Notes: generated from the sequence alone by a model not told the origin. A stretch of DNA of 30,960 nucleotides from an uncultured Alistipes sp. (GCF_902388705.1 NZ_CABMQJ010000023.1:1-30960), one strand, 5' to 3'. Shown: positions 1-8,963, numbered from the stretch's first letter. Program-made: numbers and translations.

Positions 1-2667
1 CAGGCGCCCCGCGACCGCCGCGCCGCCCTGGCCGACGACTACTCGCTGCTTTCCATCGACATCCGCCATATCGACCCCATTGCCGACGCCGTGTCGTCCG
101 GCCTGCAGATTGCCGACGGCTCGTCGCTGCAGCTGCTCTTCAATCCGGCCAGCGACCAGCTTTCGCTCAAAGCCACCTCGGAATACATCGAGCGCAAACG
201 GATGCTGGCCACGCGCCTGAACGTCAACGCCTCGAACCGGGGCGATTCGCTCACGGTCTACGCCTCGGCCGAAGACCTCTACGCCGGGGTGCTCCACCTG
301 CCGCGCCTGTCGCTCACGGGCGGCGCGAAGCAGGGCCGCGTGCAGGTTTCCGCCGGGTTCAACGATACGCTGCGCAAGGTTTCGGGCCTGCTGGGTGTAC
401 GGGCCGAGGTCGTCGACGAAAACGGCCCCAACGGCCGTGTGATGGATTTGCGTATCCTGCCCTCGCACATTACGCGCGGCGCCAAGACCTGGCAGATTTA
501 CGCCCGGAAGATACAACTCGACACGACGCGAATCGTAATCGACCGGTTTTTCGTGATGAACCGCGAGCAGGAGCTGCTCGTGGACGGTATCGCCTCGCGA
601 AGCCGCGACGACTCCGTCACGCTGCGCCTGCGGAACTTCGACCTGGCACCCTTTACGCAGGTCGCCGAACGCATGGGATACGTCATCGAGGGACGCACCA
701 ACGGCTCCGCGGCGATGAAGTCCGTGCTTCATGCGGGCGAGATTACCGCCGACATCCTGCTCGACAGCCTCGAGGTGAACGACATCCCCGCCCCGCCCCT
801 GCGCCTGGCCTCGCGCTGGGACTTCATGCGCAACCGTGCGGGGGTGACCGTCACCGACCGCCACAAGCGCGATACGCTCATCCGGGGATTTTACGCTCCC
901 GAGCAGGTGCGCTACTACGCCCGCCTGGACGTCGACAGCCTCGATATGGGGCTGCTCGATCCCATCCTGTCGGGCGTGATCTCCGAAACCGGGGGCCTCG
1001 CTTCGGCCGAACTGGTGCTCCAGGGCCAGCGCCGCGACGCCGACCTGACGGGCCGTATCCGCGTTTCGGGGCTCTCCACCAAAGTGGATTTCACGCAGGT
1101 GACCTACACCATGCCCGAGGCCGTGCTCGACGTCAAGGGCAACCGCTTCCGGGCCTCGAACGTTCCGGTGTTCGACCCCGAGGGCAACCGGGGGCGTTTC
1201 GACATCGATTTGAGCCTGCAGCACCTTTCGAACATCGCCTACGACGTGCGCGTGGCGCCCCGGCAGATGCTGGTGCTCGATACCGACGCGCGGGACAACG
1301 ACTATTTTTACGGCAAGGTCTACGCCACGGGCTCCGCACGCATCTCGGGCGACAAGGGACTGGTGAACATGGACATCGCCGCCACGACCGACGACCGTTC
1401 GTCGTTTTTCATGCCGCTGTCTAGCAAGTCGAATCTTTCGAATGCCGATTTCGTGGTCTTCAAGGAGCCCGTGAAAGTCGATACGGTCGACAACCTGGCC
1501 CGCAAGAAGATGATGTTCGAGCGCAAGCAGCGGCAGAAATCCGCCGCCGCCAACCAGATGAACATCGCGCTGGCGCTCAACGTACAGCCCGGCGTCGAGG
1601 TCGAACTGACCGTGTCGGGCAACACCCTCAAGGCCCGGGGCGAGGGGACGCTCAACCTGCAAATCAACCCCCGCTCGAACGTTTTCGAGATGTACGGCGA
1701 CTATACCATCACCGAGGGAAGTTTCCTCTTCTCGCTGCAGAACATCATCAACAAGAAGTTCGTCATCGAGAACGGCTCGACGATTCAGTGGACGGGGGCG
1801 CCGATGGACGCCATGCTCGACATCGACGCCATCTACAAGCTCAAGGCGTCGCTCCAGCCCCTGCTGCAGAGTACGACCGGCAGCATGACGGCCGACCGCT
1901 CGGTGCCCGTGGAGTGTGTCATCCACCTCGGCGACCGGCTCTCCAACCCGGCGGTCACGTTCGACGTGCACGTTCCCGGCACCGACCCCGAAACGCAGGC
2001 CGTGATAGCCAACGCCCTCGCCACGCCCGAAACGGTCGATACGCAGTTCGCCTACCTGCTGCTGTTCAACAGCTTCATGGGCGAGAACAGCTCGGCGTCG
2101 TCGAATATCGGCGCTTCGGTTTCGGCCGCCACGGGACTGGAATTCGTGTCGAACATGGTGAGCAACCTGCTTTCGAACGACGACTACAACATCGTCATCC
2201 GCTACCGTCCCAAGTCGGAGCTGACGAGCGACGAGGTGGACTTCGGCCTCTCGAAGAGCCTTATCAACAACCGCCTGTTCGTCGAGGTCGAGGGCAACTA
2301 CCTGATCGACAACAAGCAGGCTGTCAACAACTCGATGTCAAACTTCATGGGCGAAGCCTACATCACCTACCTGATAGACCGGGCGGGAACGCTCAAACTG
2401 AAGGCTTTCACGCAGACCATCGACCGCTTCGACGAGAACCAGGGTTTGCAGGAAACGGGCGTCGGGATCTATTTCAAGGAGGACTTCGATAACTTCAAAG
2501 ACCTCCGCAGGCGCATCAAGGAGCGCTTTACCAACAAGAAACGCAAGGCCCGGCGCGAAGCGCGCCGCACGGCCGCACGGGAAGAAAAAGAGCGGCAGCG
2601 GCAGGCGGCGGATACGCTTTCGGCCGCCGGATACGTTAAAGATGAAAGGGATGCACGCAATGAATAG
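1..2667 (+). CDS. tamB: TamB family translocation/assembly module protein, C-terminal part (5' end outside window)
   Basis: The reading frame is open from base 1 to the TAG at 2665, giving 888 visible residues without the N-terminal anchor. TamB is a long inner-membrane-anchored, periplasm-spanning beta-rich protein that works with a BamA/TamA-type outer-membrane partner in envelope assembly or lipid transport (family knowledge). What is seen is a long series of alternating beta-type segments, then the characteristic TamB/DUF490 C-terminal domain in roughly the last 350 residues, with the motif GDYTITEGSFLFSL near residue 570, a later GDRLSNPAVTFDVHVPG stretch, and a terminal beta-barrel-like segment. 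The protein ends in a very basic, charged tail rich in Arg, Lys and Glu. TamA, if present, would lie upstream of the window. The ExbB/ExbD/TonB genes follow after about 145 bases, so co-transcription is possible but not shown. Confidence 0.9.
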   Translation, partial: QAPRDRRAALADDYSLLSIDIRHIDPIADAVSSGLQIADGSSLQLLFNPASDQLSLKATSEYIERKRMLATRLNVNASNRGDSLTVYASAEDLYAGVLHLPRLSLTGGAKQGRVQVSAGFNDTLRKVSGLLGVRAEVVDENGPNGRVMDLRILPSHITRGAKTWQIYARKIQLDTTRIVIDRFFVMNREQELLVDGIASRSRDDSVTLRLRNFDLAPFTQVAERMGYVIEGRTNGSAAMKSVLHAGEITADILLDSLEVNDIPAPPLRLASRWDFMRNRAGVTVTDRHKRDTLIRGFYAPEQVRYYARLDVDSLDMGLLDPILSGVISETGGLASAELVLQGQRRDADLTGRIRVSGLSTKVDFTQVTYTMPEAVLDVKGNRFRASNVPVFDPEGNRGRFDIDLSLQHLSNIAYDVRVAPRQMLVLDTDARDNDYFYGKVYATGSARISGDKGLVNMDIAATTDDRSSFFMPLSSKSNLSNADFVVFKEPVKVDTVDNLARKKMMFERKQRQKSAAANQMNIALALNVQPGVEVELTVSGNTLKARGEGTLNLQINPRSNVFEMYGDYTITEGSFLFSLQNIINKKFVIENGSTIQWTGAPMDAMLDIDAIYKLKASLQPLLQSTTGSMTADRSVPVECVIHLGDRLSNPAVTFDVHVPGTDPETQAVIANALATPETVDTQFAYLLLFNSFMGENSSASSNIGASVSAATGLEFVSNMVSNLLSNDDYNIVIRYRPKSELTSDEVDFGLSKSLINNRLFVEVEGNYLIDNKQAVNNSMSNFMGEAYITYLIDRAGTLKLKAFTQTIDRFDENQGLQETGVGIYFKEDFDNFKDLRRRIKERFTNKKRKARREARRTAAREEKERQRQAADTLSAAGYVKDERDARNE

Positions 2668-2811
2668 TCGGGCTTACACCGGTTGCGCTGCGGCGGGCTT
2701 CCGCACAGGGCGGCCGCGGTGCCGGACGAAAAAAGGCGGACCCGGCAGCGGGCGGGCCCGGAACGGACAAGACGAAATTCAACAATAAAATTTAACTATT
2801 TACAAAACGTT

Positions 2812-3486
2812 ATGATGACATTTTTACAGGCTGCCGAGGCGGTGGCCGCGAGTGAGGAAACCCGTATGGGACTGTGGACGCTGTTTACCAAGGGCGGTTG
2901 GCTGATGTGGCCGCTGCTGGCGCTGGGCGGCGTGACGATTTTTATCTTCGTGGAGCGCTTTATGGCCATCCGCAAGGCTTCGGTGCTGGACATGAATTTC
3001 ATGAACCGCATCCGCGACTACATCTCCGACGGCAAAATCCAGACCGCCGTCAACCTCTGCAAGAAGACCGACACGCCGATTGCCCGCATGATCGAAAAGG
3101 GCATCGAGCGCATCGGCCGCCCGATGAGCGACGTGCAGACCGCCATCGAGAACGTCGCCAACCTCGAAGTGTCGAAGCTCGAAAACGGACTGCCGTTCCT
3201 GGCGACGATTGCCGGCGGTGCGCCGATGATCGGTTTCCTGGGTACGGTGCTCGGTATGGTGCAGACCTTCATGGACATGTCGGCCGCCGGGGGTACCGTC
3301 GACCTCGGACTGCTGTCGAGCGGTATGTACGTGGCGATGGTGACTACGGTCATGGGCCTTATCGTCGGTATTCCGGCTTACTTCGGTTACAACTACCTCG
3401 TGGCACGTATCGAAAAGCTGGTTTTCCAGATGGAGGCCAACTCGATCGCGTTTATGGATATCCTGAATCAACCCGTTCAAAAATAA
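2812..3486 (+). CDS. exbB: MotA/TolQ/ExbB proton channel family protein
   Basis: This is the inner-membrane proton channel subunit that, with ExbD, uses the proton-motive force to energise TonB. The 224-residue product has the ExbB/TolQ layout: a short periplasmic N-terminus, a first membrane segment at about residues 30-50, a cytoplasmic loop with the conserved helical region at about 60-125, and two further membrane segments at about 127-152 and 170-195. The second contains GFLGTVLGMVQTF, a hallmark of the family. I chose ATG 2812 because it follows an A/T-rich leader typical of Bacteroidota; ATG 2815 directly after it is equally possible. The frame is open further upstream, but the extension is Arg- and Gly-rich and unlike the family. 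ExbD follows 6 bases after the stop, so the two are co-transcribed. TolQ is the alternative name, but the downstream TonB argues for ExbB. Confidence 0.93.
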   Translation: MMTFLQAAEAVAASEETRMGLWTLFTKGGWLMWPLLALGGVTIFIFVERFMAIRKASVLDMNFMNRIRDYISDGKIQTAVNLCKKTDTPIARMIEKGIERIGRPMSDVQTAIENVANLEVSKLENGLPFLATIAGGAPMIGFLGTVLGMVQTFMDMSAAGGTVDLGLLSSGMYVAMVTTVMGLIVGIPAYFGYNYLVARIEKLVFQMEANSIAFMDILNQPVQK

Positions 3487-3492
3487 CGCGTT

Positions 3493-3900
3493 ATGGCAAT
3501 CAAACACGGATCGAAAGTCGATAAATCCTTTTCGGCCTCGTCGATGACAGACCTGATGTTCCTGCTGCTGCTCTTCCTGCTCATCGCCACGACGCTGATT
3601 AACCCCAACGCCCTGAAGCTGATGCTGCCCAAGAGTTCCAACCAGCTCAAGGACAAGGCGATGACGACGGTGTCGATACAGGATACGGGCCGCGGCAAGT
3701 ACAGGTACTACGTCGAGTTGCAGGACGTGGGTTCGGTCGACGGCGTGGAGCGTGCGCTCAAGGAGCGGCTCGACGGACAGAAGGAGCCCACCGTTTCGCT
3801 GCACGCCGACAAGACGGTGGCCTGGGACGAGATTATCAAGGTGATGAATGTCGCCAAGGACAACGGGTACAAACTTATCGCGGCCACTTCGCCGGAATAG
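3493..3900 (+). CDS. exbD: ExbD/TolR biopolymer transport protein
   Basis: The product is the 135-residue partner of the proton channel. It has a short cytoplasmic N-terminus, one membrane helix at about residues 15-36 that carries the essential Asp in the motif SMTDLMFLLLLF, and a periplasmic domain that ends near residue 135. In the family that Asp is protonated and couples proton flow to TonB or TolA. Bacteroidota loci often carry two exbD copies side by side; only one is present here. The start at 3493 is six bases after the exbB stop, which fixes the start and the operon. The stop is TAG. The downstream tonB begins about 250 bases later, after a GC-rich spacer. Confidence 0.93.
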   Translation: MAIKHGSKVDKSFSASSMTDLMFLLLLFLLIATTLINPNALKLMLPKSSNQLKDKAMTTVSIQDTGRGKYRYYVELQDVGSVDGVERALKERLDGQKEPTVSLHADKTVAWDEIIKVMNVAKDNGYKLIAATSPE

Positions 3901-4151
3901 CCGGGGCGTCCATTCCGGTTGCGGCGCGGAAATTGCCGCCGGAGCGGAAGCCTTTTCAGGCAGCGGCACCTCGCCGAAATCCGGAGCGCGCCGGCATGCC
4001 GGCCGGTGATTCGGCGGTTGAATTCCGGCACATGCGACAAGCCCCTCCCGAAGGGGAAATCCGGGGTGGGCCGGACTGTATGCGGGGCGAAGTCCCCGGG
4101 TAAGGCCTCCGGGCGCACAGGAACAAATGATGAATTGAAAAGAAGTATTCT

Positions 4152-4847
4152 ATGTACTATTACGACCCGAACGACAAATCGCCCCGCAGGTGGGCGATGA
4201 TTGCGGCGGCGGCCTATGCGCTGCTGCTGGCCGTTTCGTTCGCATTGGTTTCGTTCGATTTCCGGCAGATTCACGACAAGCCGGGCGATACGATTCTGGT
4301 TGACTTCACGGAGCCGCCGAAGCCCGAGCCGCCGAAGCCGCCCGTCAGGACGGCCACCGAACCGCGCGTGCACGACAAGGCGGCCCCCGTGGAGCAGACG
4401 GCACAGGTCGCGGGCAAGGACGAGGTGACCCAGACGCCCAATCCCAAAGCGCTGTTCAAGATGAACAAGGGCGGCGTGGACGAGCCCGACAATGCGGGCA
4501 ATCCCCATGCCCCCGAGGGCGAGGACAAGGCGAGCGGCACCGGCCCGGGGCTGAATCCCGACGGGCTGGATCAGCTCGACCAGGGGTTGCAGGGGCGCGG
4601 ACTGGTCGGCAACCTGCCTAAACCAGAGCAACCTACAAATAAAAGTGGGATAGTGCTTATTCGAGTGACGATAGATGCTTCGGGGCGGGTTACAAGCGCC
4701 GCTTATGAGCCGAAAGGGTCTACAACATCCGATGTAGAATTGGTGAACGAAGCTCGAAAAGCTGCACTTAAAACGAGGTTTAGTGAGCGCCGGGCTGTGA
4801 TTGAAGGCGGCATAATAACTTATATTTTTAAGTTAAAAGCGGAATAA
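4152..4847 (+). CDS. tonB: Energy transducer TonB
   Basis: This 231-residue protein is a TonB-type energy transducer that links the ExbB/ExbD motor to outer-membrane TonB-dependent receptors. It has a short cytoplasmic N-terminus, one membrane helix at about residues 13-35, and a Pro/Lys/Glu-rich periplasmic spacer (repeated PPKPEPPKPP) at about 50-75. A Gly/Asp/Pro-rich linker follows, then a TonB C-terminal domain from about residue 160 to the end with the family signatures VTIDASGRVTSA and a terminal ITYIFKLK. An odd feature is that base composition and codon choice change sharply near 4618. The N-terminal two thirds are strongly GC-rich like the neighbours, while the receptor-contacting C-terminal domain uses A/T-ending codons. 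The simplest reading is a recombined or imported C-terminal domain (inference). The DUF1573 gene begins 10 bases downstream. Confidence 0.9.
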   Translation: MYYYDPNDKSPRRWAMIAAAAYALLLAVSFALVSFDFRQIHDKPGDTILVDFTEPPKPEPPKPPVRTATEPRVHDKAAPVEQTAQVAGKDEVTQTPNPKALFKMNKGGVDEPDNAGNPHAPEGEDKASGTGPGLNPDGLDQLDQGLQGRGLVGNLPKPEQPTNKSGIVLIRVTIDASGRVTSAAYEPKGSTTSDVELVNEARKAALKTRFSERRAVIEGGIITYIFKLKAE

Positions 4848-4857
4848 AATTTGAGCG

Positions 4858-5304
4858 ATGAGAATATTACTGCTGACACTTTTAGGAAGCCTGGTTTTTG
4901 CGGCGGGCCACGCCCAGCAGAGGCCTGCGGGCGCACACCTGCATATGGAGGTTGCGAGCCACGACTTCGGCGACGTGCCCCGCAAGGGCGGCGACCTCGA
5001 GCGCGAGTTCACGTTCACCAACGATGGCACCGTGCCGCTCGTGGTGACGCGCGTCATCACTTCGTGTTCGTGCCTCAAGGCGTCGTATTCCAAGCGTCCC
5101 GTCCCGCCCGGCGAGCAGGGCGTGATACGTATCACTTACGAACCCCACAAAAGCGAGCCGGGCGTGTTCAACAAGGTCATCCAGGTCTATTCGAACTCGG
5201 TCGACGGGCGCGACGTGATTACCGTGCAGGGCAACTCGATCGACGCGCCGCCGCGGAAGATCAAGACCGACAAGGTGAAAGTGAAATACAAGCAGGGCAA
5301 ATAG
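4858..5304 (+). CDS. Secreted DUF1573 domain protein
   Basis: The 148-residue product begins with a clear Sec signal peptide (hydrophobic LLLTLLGSLVFAAGHA, probable cleavage after about residue 19 before QQ). The mature part is one DUF1573 domain, an immunoglobulin-like fold common in Bacteroidota. Visible signatures are HDFGDVP near residue 40, FTFTNDGTVPL, and the SCSC motif followed by PVPPGEQGVIRITY. The biochemical role of the family is not established. It is periplasmic or surface-exposed, and the Cys pair in SCSC may form a disulfide or metal site (inference). It starts 10 bases after tonB and is probably in the same transcript. The C-terminus is short and Lys-rich (KVKVKYKQGK). Confidence 0.88.
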   Translation: MRILLLTLLGSLVFAAGHAQQRPAGAHLHMEVASHDFGDVPRKGGDLEREFTFTNDGTVPLVVTRVITSCSCLKASYSKRPVPPGEQGVIRITYEPHKSEPGVFNKVIQVYSNSVDGRDVITVQGNSIDAPPRKIKTDKVKVKYKQGK

Positions 5305-5456
5305 GGCGGCTTGTCCGGCGTTTTCGCCTTGCCGCCTTGCTGCCGGTCGCGGTTGCTGTTCCGGTCGCGGCGCGGGCCCGGGGGCGTTGACGGCAGCTGT
5401 TGGCCGCTTGCCGGGAGCCGGCGGCATGACGATGTAATTATGATAATACGTTCGAT

Positions 5457-6764
5457 ATGACAATACTTTTCAGCAACGCAACGATTCTGCCGATGACGGC
5501 GGCCGGGGACGAACCGCGCACCTTTACGGGGTGGGTGGGCGTCACGGGCAACCGCATCTCCCTGGTCACGGTGTCCGCCGCCGAAGCGGACGCATTCCGC
5601 GCTTCCCGTCCGGATGTGCGGGTGGTCGACTGCACGGGCCGGCTCCTGATGCCGGGGCTCGTGAACACCCACTGCCATGCGGCCATGACGCTGCAGCGCA
5701 GCTATGCCGACGACATCGCGCTGATGGAGTGGCTGAACGACTATATCTGGCCTTTCGAGGCGCGCCAGACGGCCGACGACGTGGCGCTGGGCATGACGCT
5801 CGGCGTGGTCGAGATGCTGCTGGGCGGCGTGACTTCGTTCGTGGACATGTATTACCACGAGAACCGCTGCGTGGAGGTCGCCCGGCGGCTGGGCATCCGT
5901 GCGATGCTGGGCTGCAACTACTTCGACAACAACGTCGACGAAGTGCTGCCCGAGGCGGAGAGGGCCGTTGCCCTGGCCGCGGGCTGCGACCGGGTGCAAA
6001 TCGCCCTCGCGCCCCATTCGCCCTACACCGTGTCGCCCGAAAACCTGCGGCGCGGCAAGGAGCTGGCCCGCAAATACGGGCTGCATTTCATGACCCATAT
6101 CGCCGAAACGCAGGACGAGGTGCGCATCGTGCGCGAGAAATACGGCATGACGCCCGTCGAGCACCTCGATGCGCTGGGAATGCTGGACGGGCAGACCATC
6201 GGTGCGCACTGCATTCACGTCACCGACAGCGACATCGCGACGCTGGCCGCACGCGGCGTGGCCGTGTCGCACAACCCGCAGAGCAACATGAAGATTTCGA
6301 GCGGCGTGGCTCCCGTCGAGAAGATGCGCGCCGCGGGTGCGCTGGTGACCATCGGCACCGACGGCACCTGTTCGAACAACGACCTCGACATGTTCGAGGA
6401 GCTGCGCACGGCGGCTTTCCTGCAGAAATCCGCCACGGGCGACCCTGTGGCGCTTCCGGCTTACGAGGCGCTGAAGCTGGCGACCGTCAACGGCGCGCGG
6501 GCGATGGGGTATGCCGACGGGGAGCTGGGCATCGTCCGCGAGGGGGCGCTGGCCGACCTGATTGTCGTCGATTTGCAGAAACCCCATTTGCAGCCGGTGC
6601 ACGACCTGGTTTCGAACCTCGTCTACTGCGGCAAGGCGTCGGACGTCGATACGGTGATGGTCGACGGCCGTATCGTGGTCGAAAACCGCCGTATCGGGGA
6701 TGTCGACCTGCCCAAACTCTATGCCGACGTCGCCGCGGCCGTAAAGCGCATAACCGGAAAATAA
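5457..6764 (+). CDS. mtaD: Amidohydrolase, 5-methylthioadenosine/S-adenosylhomocysteine deaminase-like
   Basis: The 435-residue cytosolic enzyme belongs to the amidohydrolase superfamily and most resembles MtaD/SsnA-type deaminases, which deaminate methylthioadenosine, S-adenosylhomocysteine or related adenosine compounds. The mononuclear metal-site residues are visible: HxH at H72/H74 in NTHCHAAMTLQR, H214 and E217 in THIAET, H251 in GAHCIH, and D302 in GTDGTCSNNDLDMF. The composite beta-sandwich of N- and C-terminal strands, with the closing segment ADLIVVD and VMVDGRIVVENR, is also present. Length matches the family. The ATG at 5457 is preceded by an A/T-rich leader in an otherwise GC-rich spacer. 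Substrate specificity cannot be fixed from sequence alone; guanine or cytosine deaminase relatives are possible but less likely given the motif spacing. Confidence 0.85.
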   Translation: MTILFSNATILPMTAAGDEPRTFTGWVGVTGNRISLVTVSAAEADAFRASRPDVRVVDCTGRLLMPGLVNTHCHAAMTLQRSYADDIALMEWLNDYIWPFEARQTADDVALGMTLGVVEMLLGGVTSFVDMYYHENRCVEVARRLGIRAMLGCNYFDNNVDEVLPEAERAVALAAGCDRVQIALAPHSPYTVSPENLRRGKELARKYGLHFMTHIAETQDEVRIVREKYGMTPVEHLDALGMLDGQTIGAHCIHVTDSDIATLAARGVAVSHNPQSNMKISSGVAPVEKMRAAGALVTIGTDGTCSNNDLDMFEELRTAAFLQKSATGDPVALPAYEALKLATVNGARAMGYADGELGIVREGALADLIVVDLQKPHLQPVHDLVSNLVYCGKASDVDTVMVDGRIVVENRRIGDVDLPKLYADVAAAVKRITGK

Positions 6765-6956
6765 TCGGTTTGACGCCCGGACGGGGTGCCTCCGCGGGCC
6801 GTTGCAGGGTGCTGTGTTTTGCCGCATGCCGCTGTGCTGCGAGTGGCGGCATCATTGAAAATATACGTCCGTTCCGGTGCGGGCTACCCGGTGCATGCCG
6901 CGGTGTGCGGCCGGGCGGCATAATCGCAAAATAACCCGTTTGGCCGTAACCGCCTT

Positions 6957-7406
6957 ATGAAAATCGTTTCCGTGCGGGAGAATCCCGAATTCGCTGATGA
7001 AGCCGTGCGCTACGTTTCGGCCTGCTGGCCCGAGGTGCCGCCCGTCCTTTACGAAGACTGCATCCGCCACGCCGTCGGGGCCGCAGGGCCGCTGCCGCAA
7101 TGGTACCTGCTGGTGGCGGACGGTGAAATCGGGGGCTGTGCGGGGCTGATTACCAACGACTTCATCAGCCGGATGGATTTGTGGCCGTGGGCCTGCGCCC
7201 TCTATGTCGACGAGCGGCTGCGCGGGCATGCCTACGGGCGGTCGCTGCTCGAACGTGCGGCTGCGGACGCCCGCAGGGCGGGATTTAGGACAATGTACCT
7301 CTCGACCGACCATGTCGGGCTTTACGAGAAATGGGGATTCCGCTATATCGGGCAGGGCTATCATCCGTGGAACGAAGAGTCGCGGATTTACGGACTCGGA
7401 TTATAA
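6957..7406 (+). CDS. GNAT family N-acetyltransferase
   Basis: The 149-residue protein has the GNAT fold. The acetyl-CoA-binding motif is visible at ALYVDERLRGHAYGRSLLE (about residues 80-98), followed by the late signature LSTDHVGLYEKWGF (about 118-131). GNAT enzymes transfer an acetyl group from acetyl-CoA to an amine; the substrate here is unknown. The C-terminal motif resembles single-domain members that act on small molecules such as antibiotics or amino acids (inference). The stop codon lies inside the first copy of a degenerate repeat that fills the spacer to the next gene. It has no strong operon link: about 190 bases separate it from mtaD and about 230 from the oxidoreductase. Confidence 0.86.
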   Translation: MKIVSVRENPEFADEAVRYVSACWPEVPPVLYEDCIRHAVGAAGPLPQWYLLVADGEIGGCAGLITNDFISRMDLWPWACALYVDERLRGHAYGRSLLERAAADARRAGFRTMYLSTDHVGLYEKWGFRYIGQGYHPWNEESRIYGLGL

Positions 7407-7640
7407 CGGAAAGCAAGACCGGAGCGGGGAACCCCGTATTTGCGGAGCATGCCGGAACGAAAAGCAATCGCGCAGTGCCGGGGGCGAAACCGGGCATGCG
7501 GGTGGAGGTTATAACGCAAGGTTGTCTTGCGGGACGGGGAATTCCGGAACCGGCCGGCAGATTATCATGAAAAGTTATCCTTCGGGACGGGGAACCGCGG
7601 ATTCGGCAGGGGGATTATAACGAAAAGTAATAGGATATTA
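7395..7640 (+). repeat. Degenerate intergenic repeat, three full copies and a partial one
   Basis: Between the acetyltransferase and the oxidoreductase, copies begin with a GGATTATAACG-like box at about 7397, 7507, 7560 and 7612. The first three continue into a CGGGACGGGGAA-like box followed by a CGGATT or CCGGAA box. The copies are imperfect and unevenly spaced (about 110, 53 and 52 bases). The first copy includes the acetyltransferase stop codon and the last ends just before the oxidoreductase start. No reading frame or strong hairpin explains it. Confidence 0.6.
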
Positions 7641-8665
7641 TGAAAGGAAAAATTCGCTTCGGGGTGATCGGCACGGGTTTCATCGCCGACTGGGTGATTG
7701 CCGGGGCCCGGCAGGACGCGCGGTTCTGCCTGACGGCGGTATGCTCGCGCACGCAGGAGCGGGCCGACGCCTTTGCCGCCAGGCACGGAATACCGCATAC
7801 GTTCACGTCGCTGGAGCAGATGGCGCGCAGCCCGTTCGTCGATGCCGTGTATATCGCTACGCCCAACTGCCTGCACGCATCGCAGAGCATCCTCTGCATG
7901 CGGCACGGCAAACACGTGCTGTGCGAGAAGCCGCTGGCGTCCAATGCGCGCGAGGCGCGGGCGATGGTCGAAGCTTCGCACGAATACGGGGTCACGCTGA
8001 TGGAGGCGATGATTTCGACGCTCAATCCCAATTTCCGGATTGTCCGGGAATACCTGCCCCGGCTCGGCACGATCCGCCGCTATTTCGCCTCGTTCTGCCA
8101 GTACTCCTCGCGCTACGACAAGTTCAAGGAGGGTGTCGTGCTCAACGCGTTCCGGCCCGAGCTGTCGAACGGCGCCATGATGGACATCGGCGTTTATACG
8201 GTCTATCCGATGGTGGCGCTGTTCGGCCGCCCTGAAAAAATCGATGCACAGGGGATTGTCCTCTCCTCGGGCGCCGACGGGCAGGGGGCTGTCAATTTCC
8301 AGTACGGGGAGATGAATGCCACGGTGCTCTACTCCAAGATTGCGGATTCGTACCTGCCGACGGAGATCGAGGGCGAGGCGGGCAACCTGCAGTTGGATGC
8401 CATTCACACCGCGCGCGAGGTGATTTGGATTCCGCGTCGGGCAGCCGCTTCGGGCCGGGGGCCGGCTCCCGAGCGCAAATCGGTCGGCGTCGCCCTGGAG
8501 CGCGATGCGTACTATTACGAGATCGCCGAATTCATCGACCTAATCGAACAGGGGAAACTCGAATCGGAGGTCAACAGCCATGAGAATTCCCTCGCCACGA
8601 TGGAAATCGTCGACGAAGTCCGCCGCCAGTTGGGCGTGGTTTATCCCGCCGACGGGGTGCGGTAG
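7640..8665 (+). CDS. Gfo/Idh/MocA family NAD(P)-dependent oxidoreductase
   Basis: The 341-residue cytosolic protein has an N-terminal Rossmann fold with the dinucleotide motif GVIGTGFIADW at about residues 8-18. The family motif LCEKPLASN (about 94-102) carries the conserved Lys of the EKP triad. A C-terminal alpha/beta substrate domain follows, with the typical GAMMDIGVYTVYPMVALFG. Family members oxidise or reduce sugars, inositols or related polyols and bile-pigment-like substrates. The GAMMDIGVY segment is typical of the sugar or dihydrodiol dehydrogenase branch, but the substrate cannot be assigned. Start ATG 7640 follows an A-rich leader (CGAAAAGTAATAGGATATT). The stop is TAG. The nearest hairpin terminator lies about 270 bases downstream. 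Confidence 0.9.
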   Translation: MKGKIRFGVIGTGFIADWVIAGARQDARFCLTAVCSRTQERADAFAARHGIPHTFTSLEQMARSPFVDAVYIATPNCLHASQSILCMRHGKHVLCEKPLASNAREARAMVEASHEYGVTLMEAMISTLNPNFRIVREYLPRLGTIRRYFASFCQYSSRYDKFKEGVVLNAFRPELSNGAMMDIGVYTVYPMVALFGRPEKIDAQGIVLSSGADGQGAVNFQYGEMNATVLYSKIADSYLPTEIEGEAGNLQLDAIHTAREVIWIPRRAAASGRGPAPERKSVGVALERDAYYYEIAEFIDLIEQGKLESEVNSHENSLATMEIVDEVRRQLGVVYPADGVR

Positions 8666-8930
8666 GCGGGGATGGCTTTTTCACGCCGACAGGGACCATC
8701 CTGCGAAACAGGCGGTGTGCCGTGCGGGCGAAAGTGCCTGCATTCCCGGAAGTTATGCCATGCGGGTTGCGGGCCTGTGTTGCCGGGAGGAATATTGCGG
8801 ATGGCGGTGCAGCAGATGCGTTGCGCGGACAGTGGCCTGCGGGGCTGGAGTTGCGTTGCCTGAACGGTCGGGCCTGTGGTATGGGATGCAATGGCGTGCG
8901 GGCGAAGTGCCTGCCGAATATACGATAACG
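8666..8930 (+). other. Non-coding GC-rich spacer with a short direct repeat
   Basis: No credible gene is seen. A 20-base motif beginning CGTGCGGGCGA and ending GTGCCTGC occurs at 8721-8741 and again, one base shorter, at 8895-8914. Related GGGCCTGTG boxes also recur. This suggests a decayed tandem or dispersed repeat. Confidence 0.5.
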
Positions 8931-8963
8931 AAGAGGCGCGCCCGTCGGGAGCGCCTCTTTCCG
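8931..8963 (+). terminator. Hairpin terminator between the oxidoreductase and the HU remnant
   Basis: AAGAGGCGC (8931-8939) pairs with GCGCCTCTT (8951-8959) around an 11-base loop and is followed by a short T-containing tract. It is the first strong hairpin downstream of the oxidoreductase. It overlaps the 3' end of the frameshifted HU-like gene on the other strand. Confidence 0.65.

Noticed and set aside
3901..4151. A small gene or RNA between exbD and tonB
   Set aside because: The spacer is GC-rich with short palindromes, but no frame with a credible start or family and no terminator-like hairpin with a T run.
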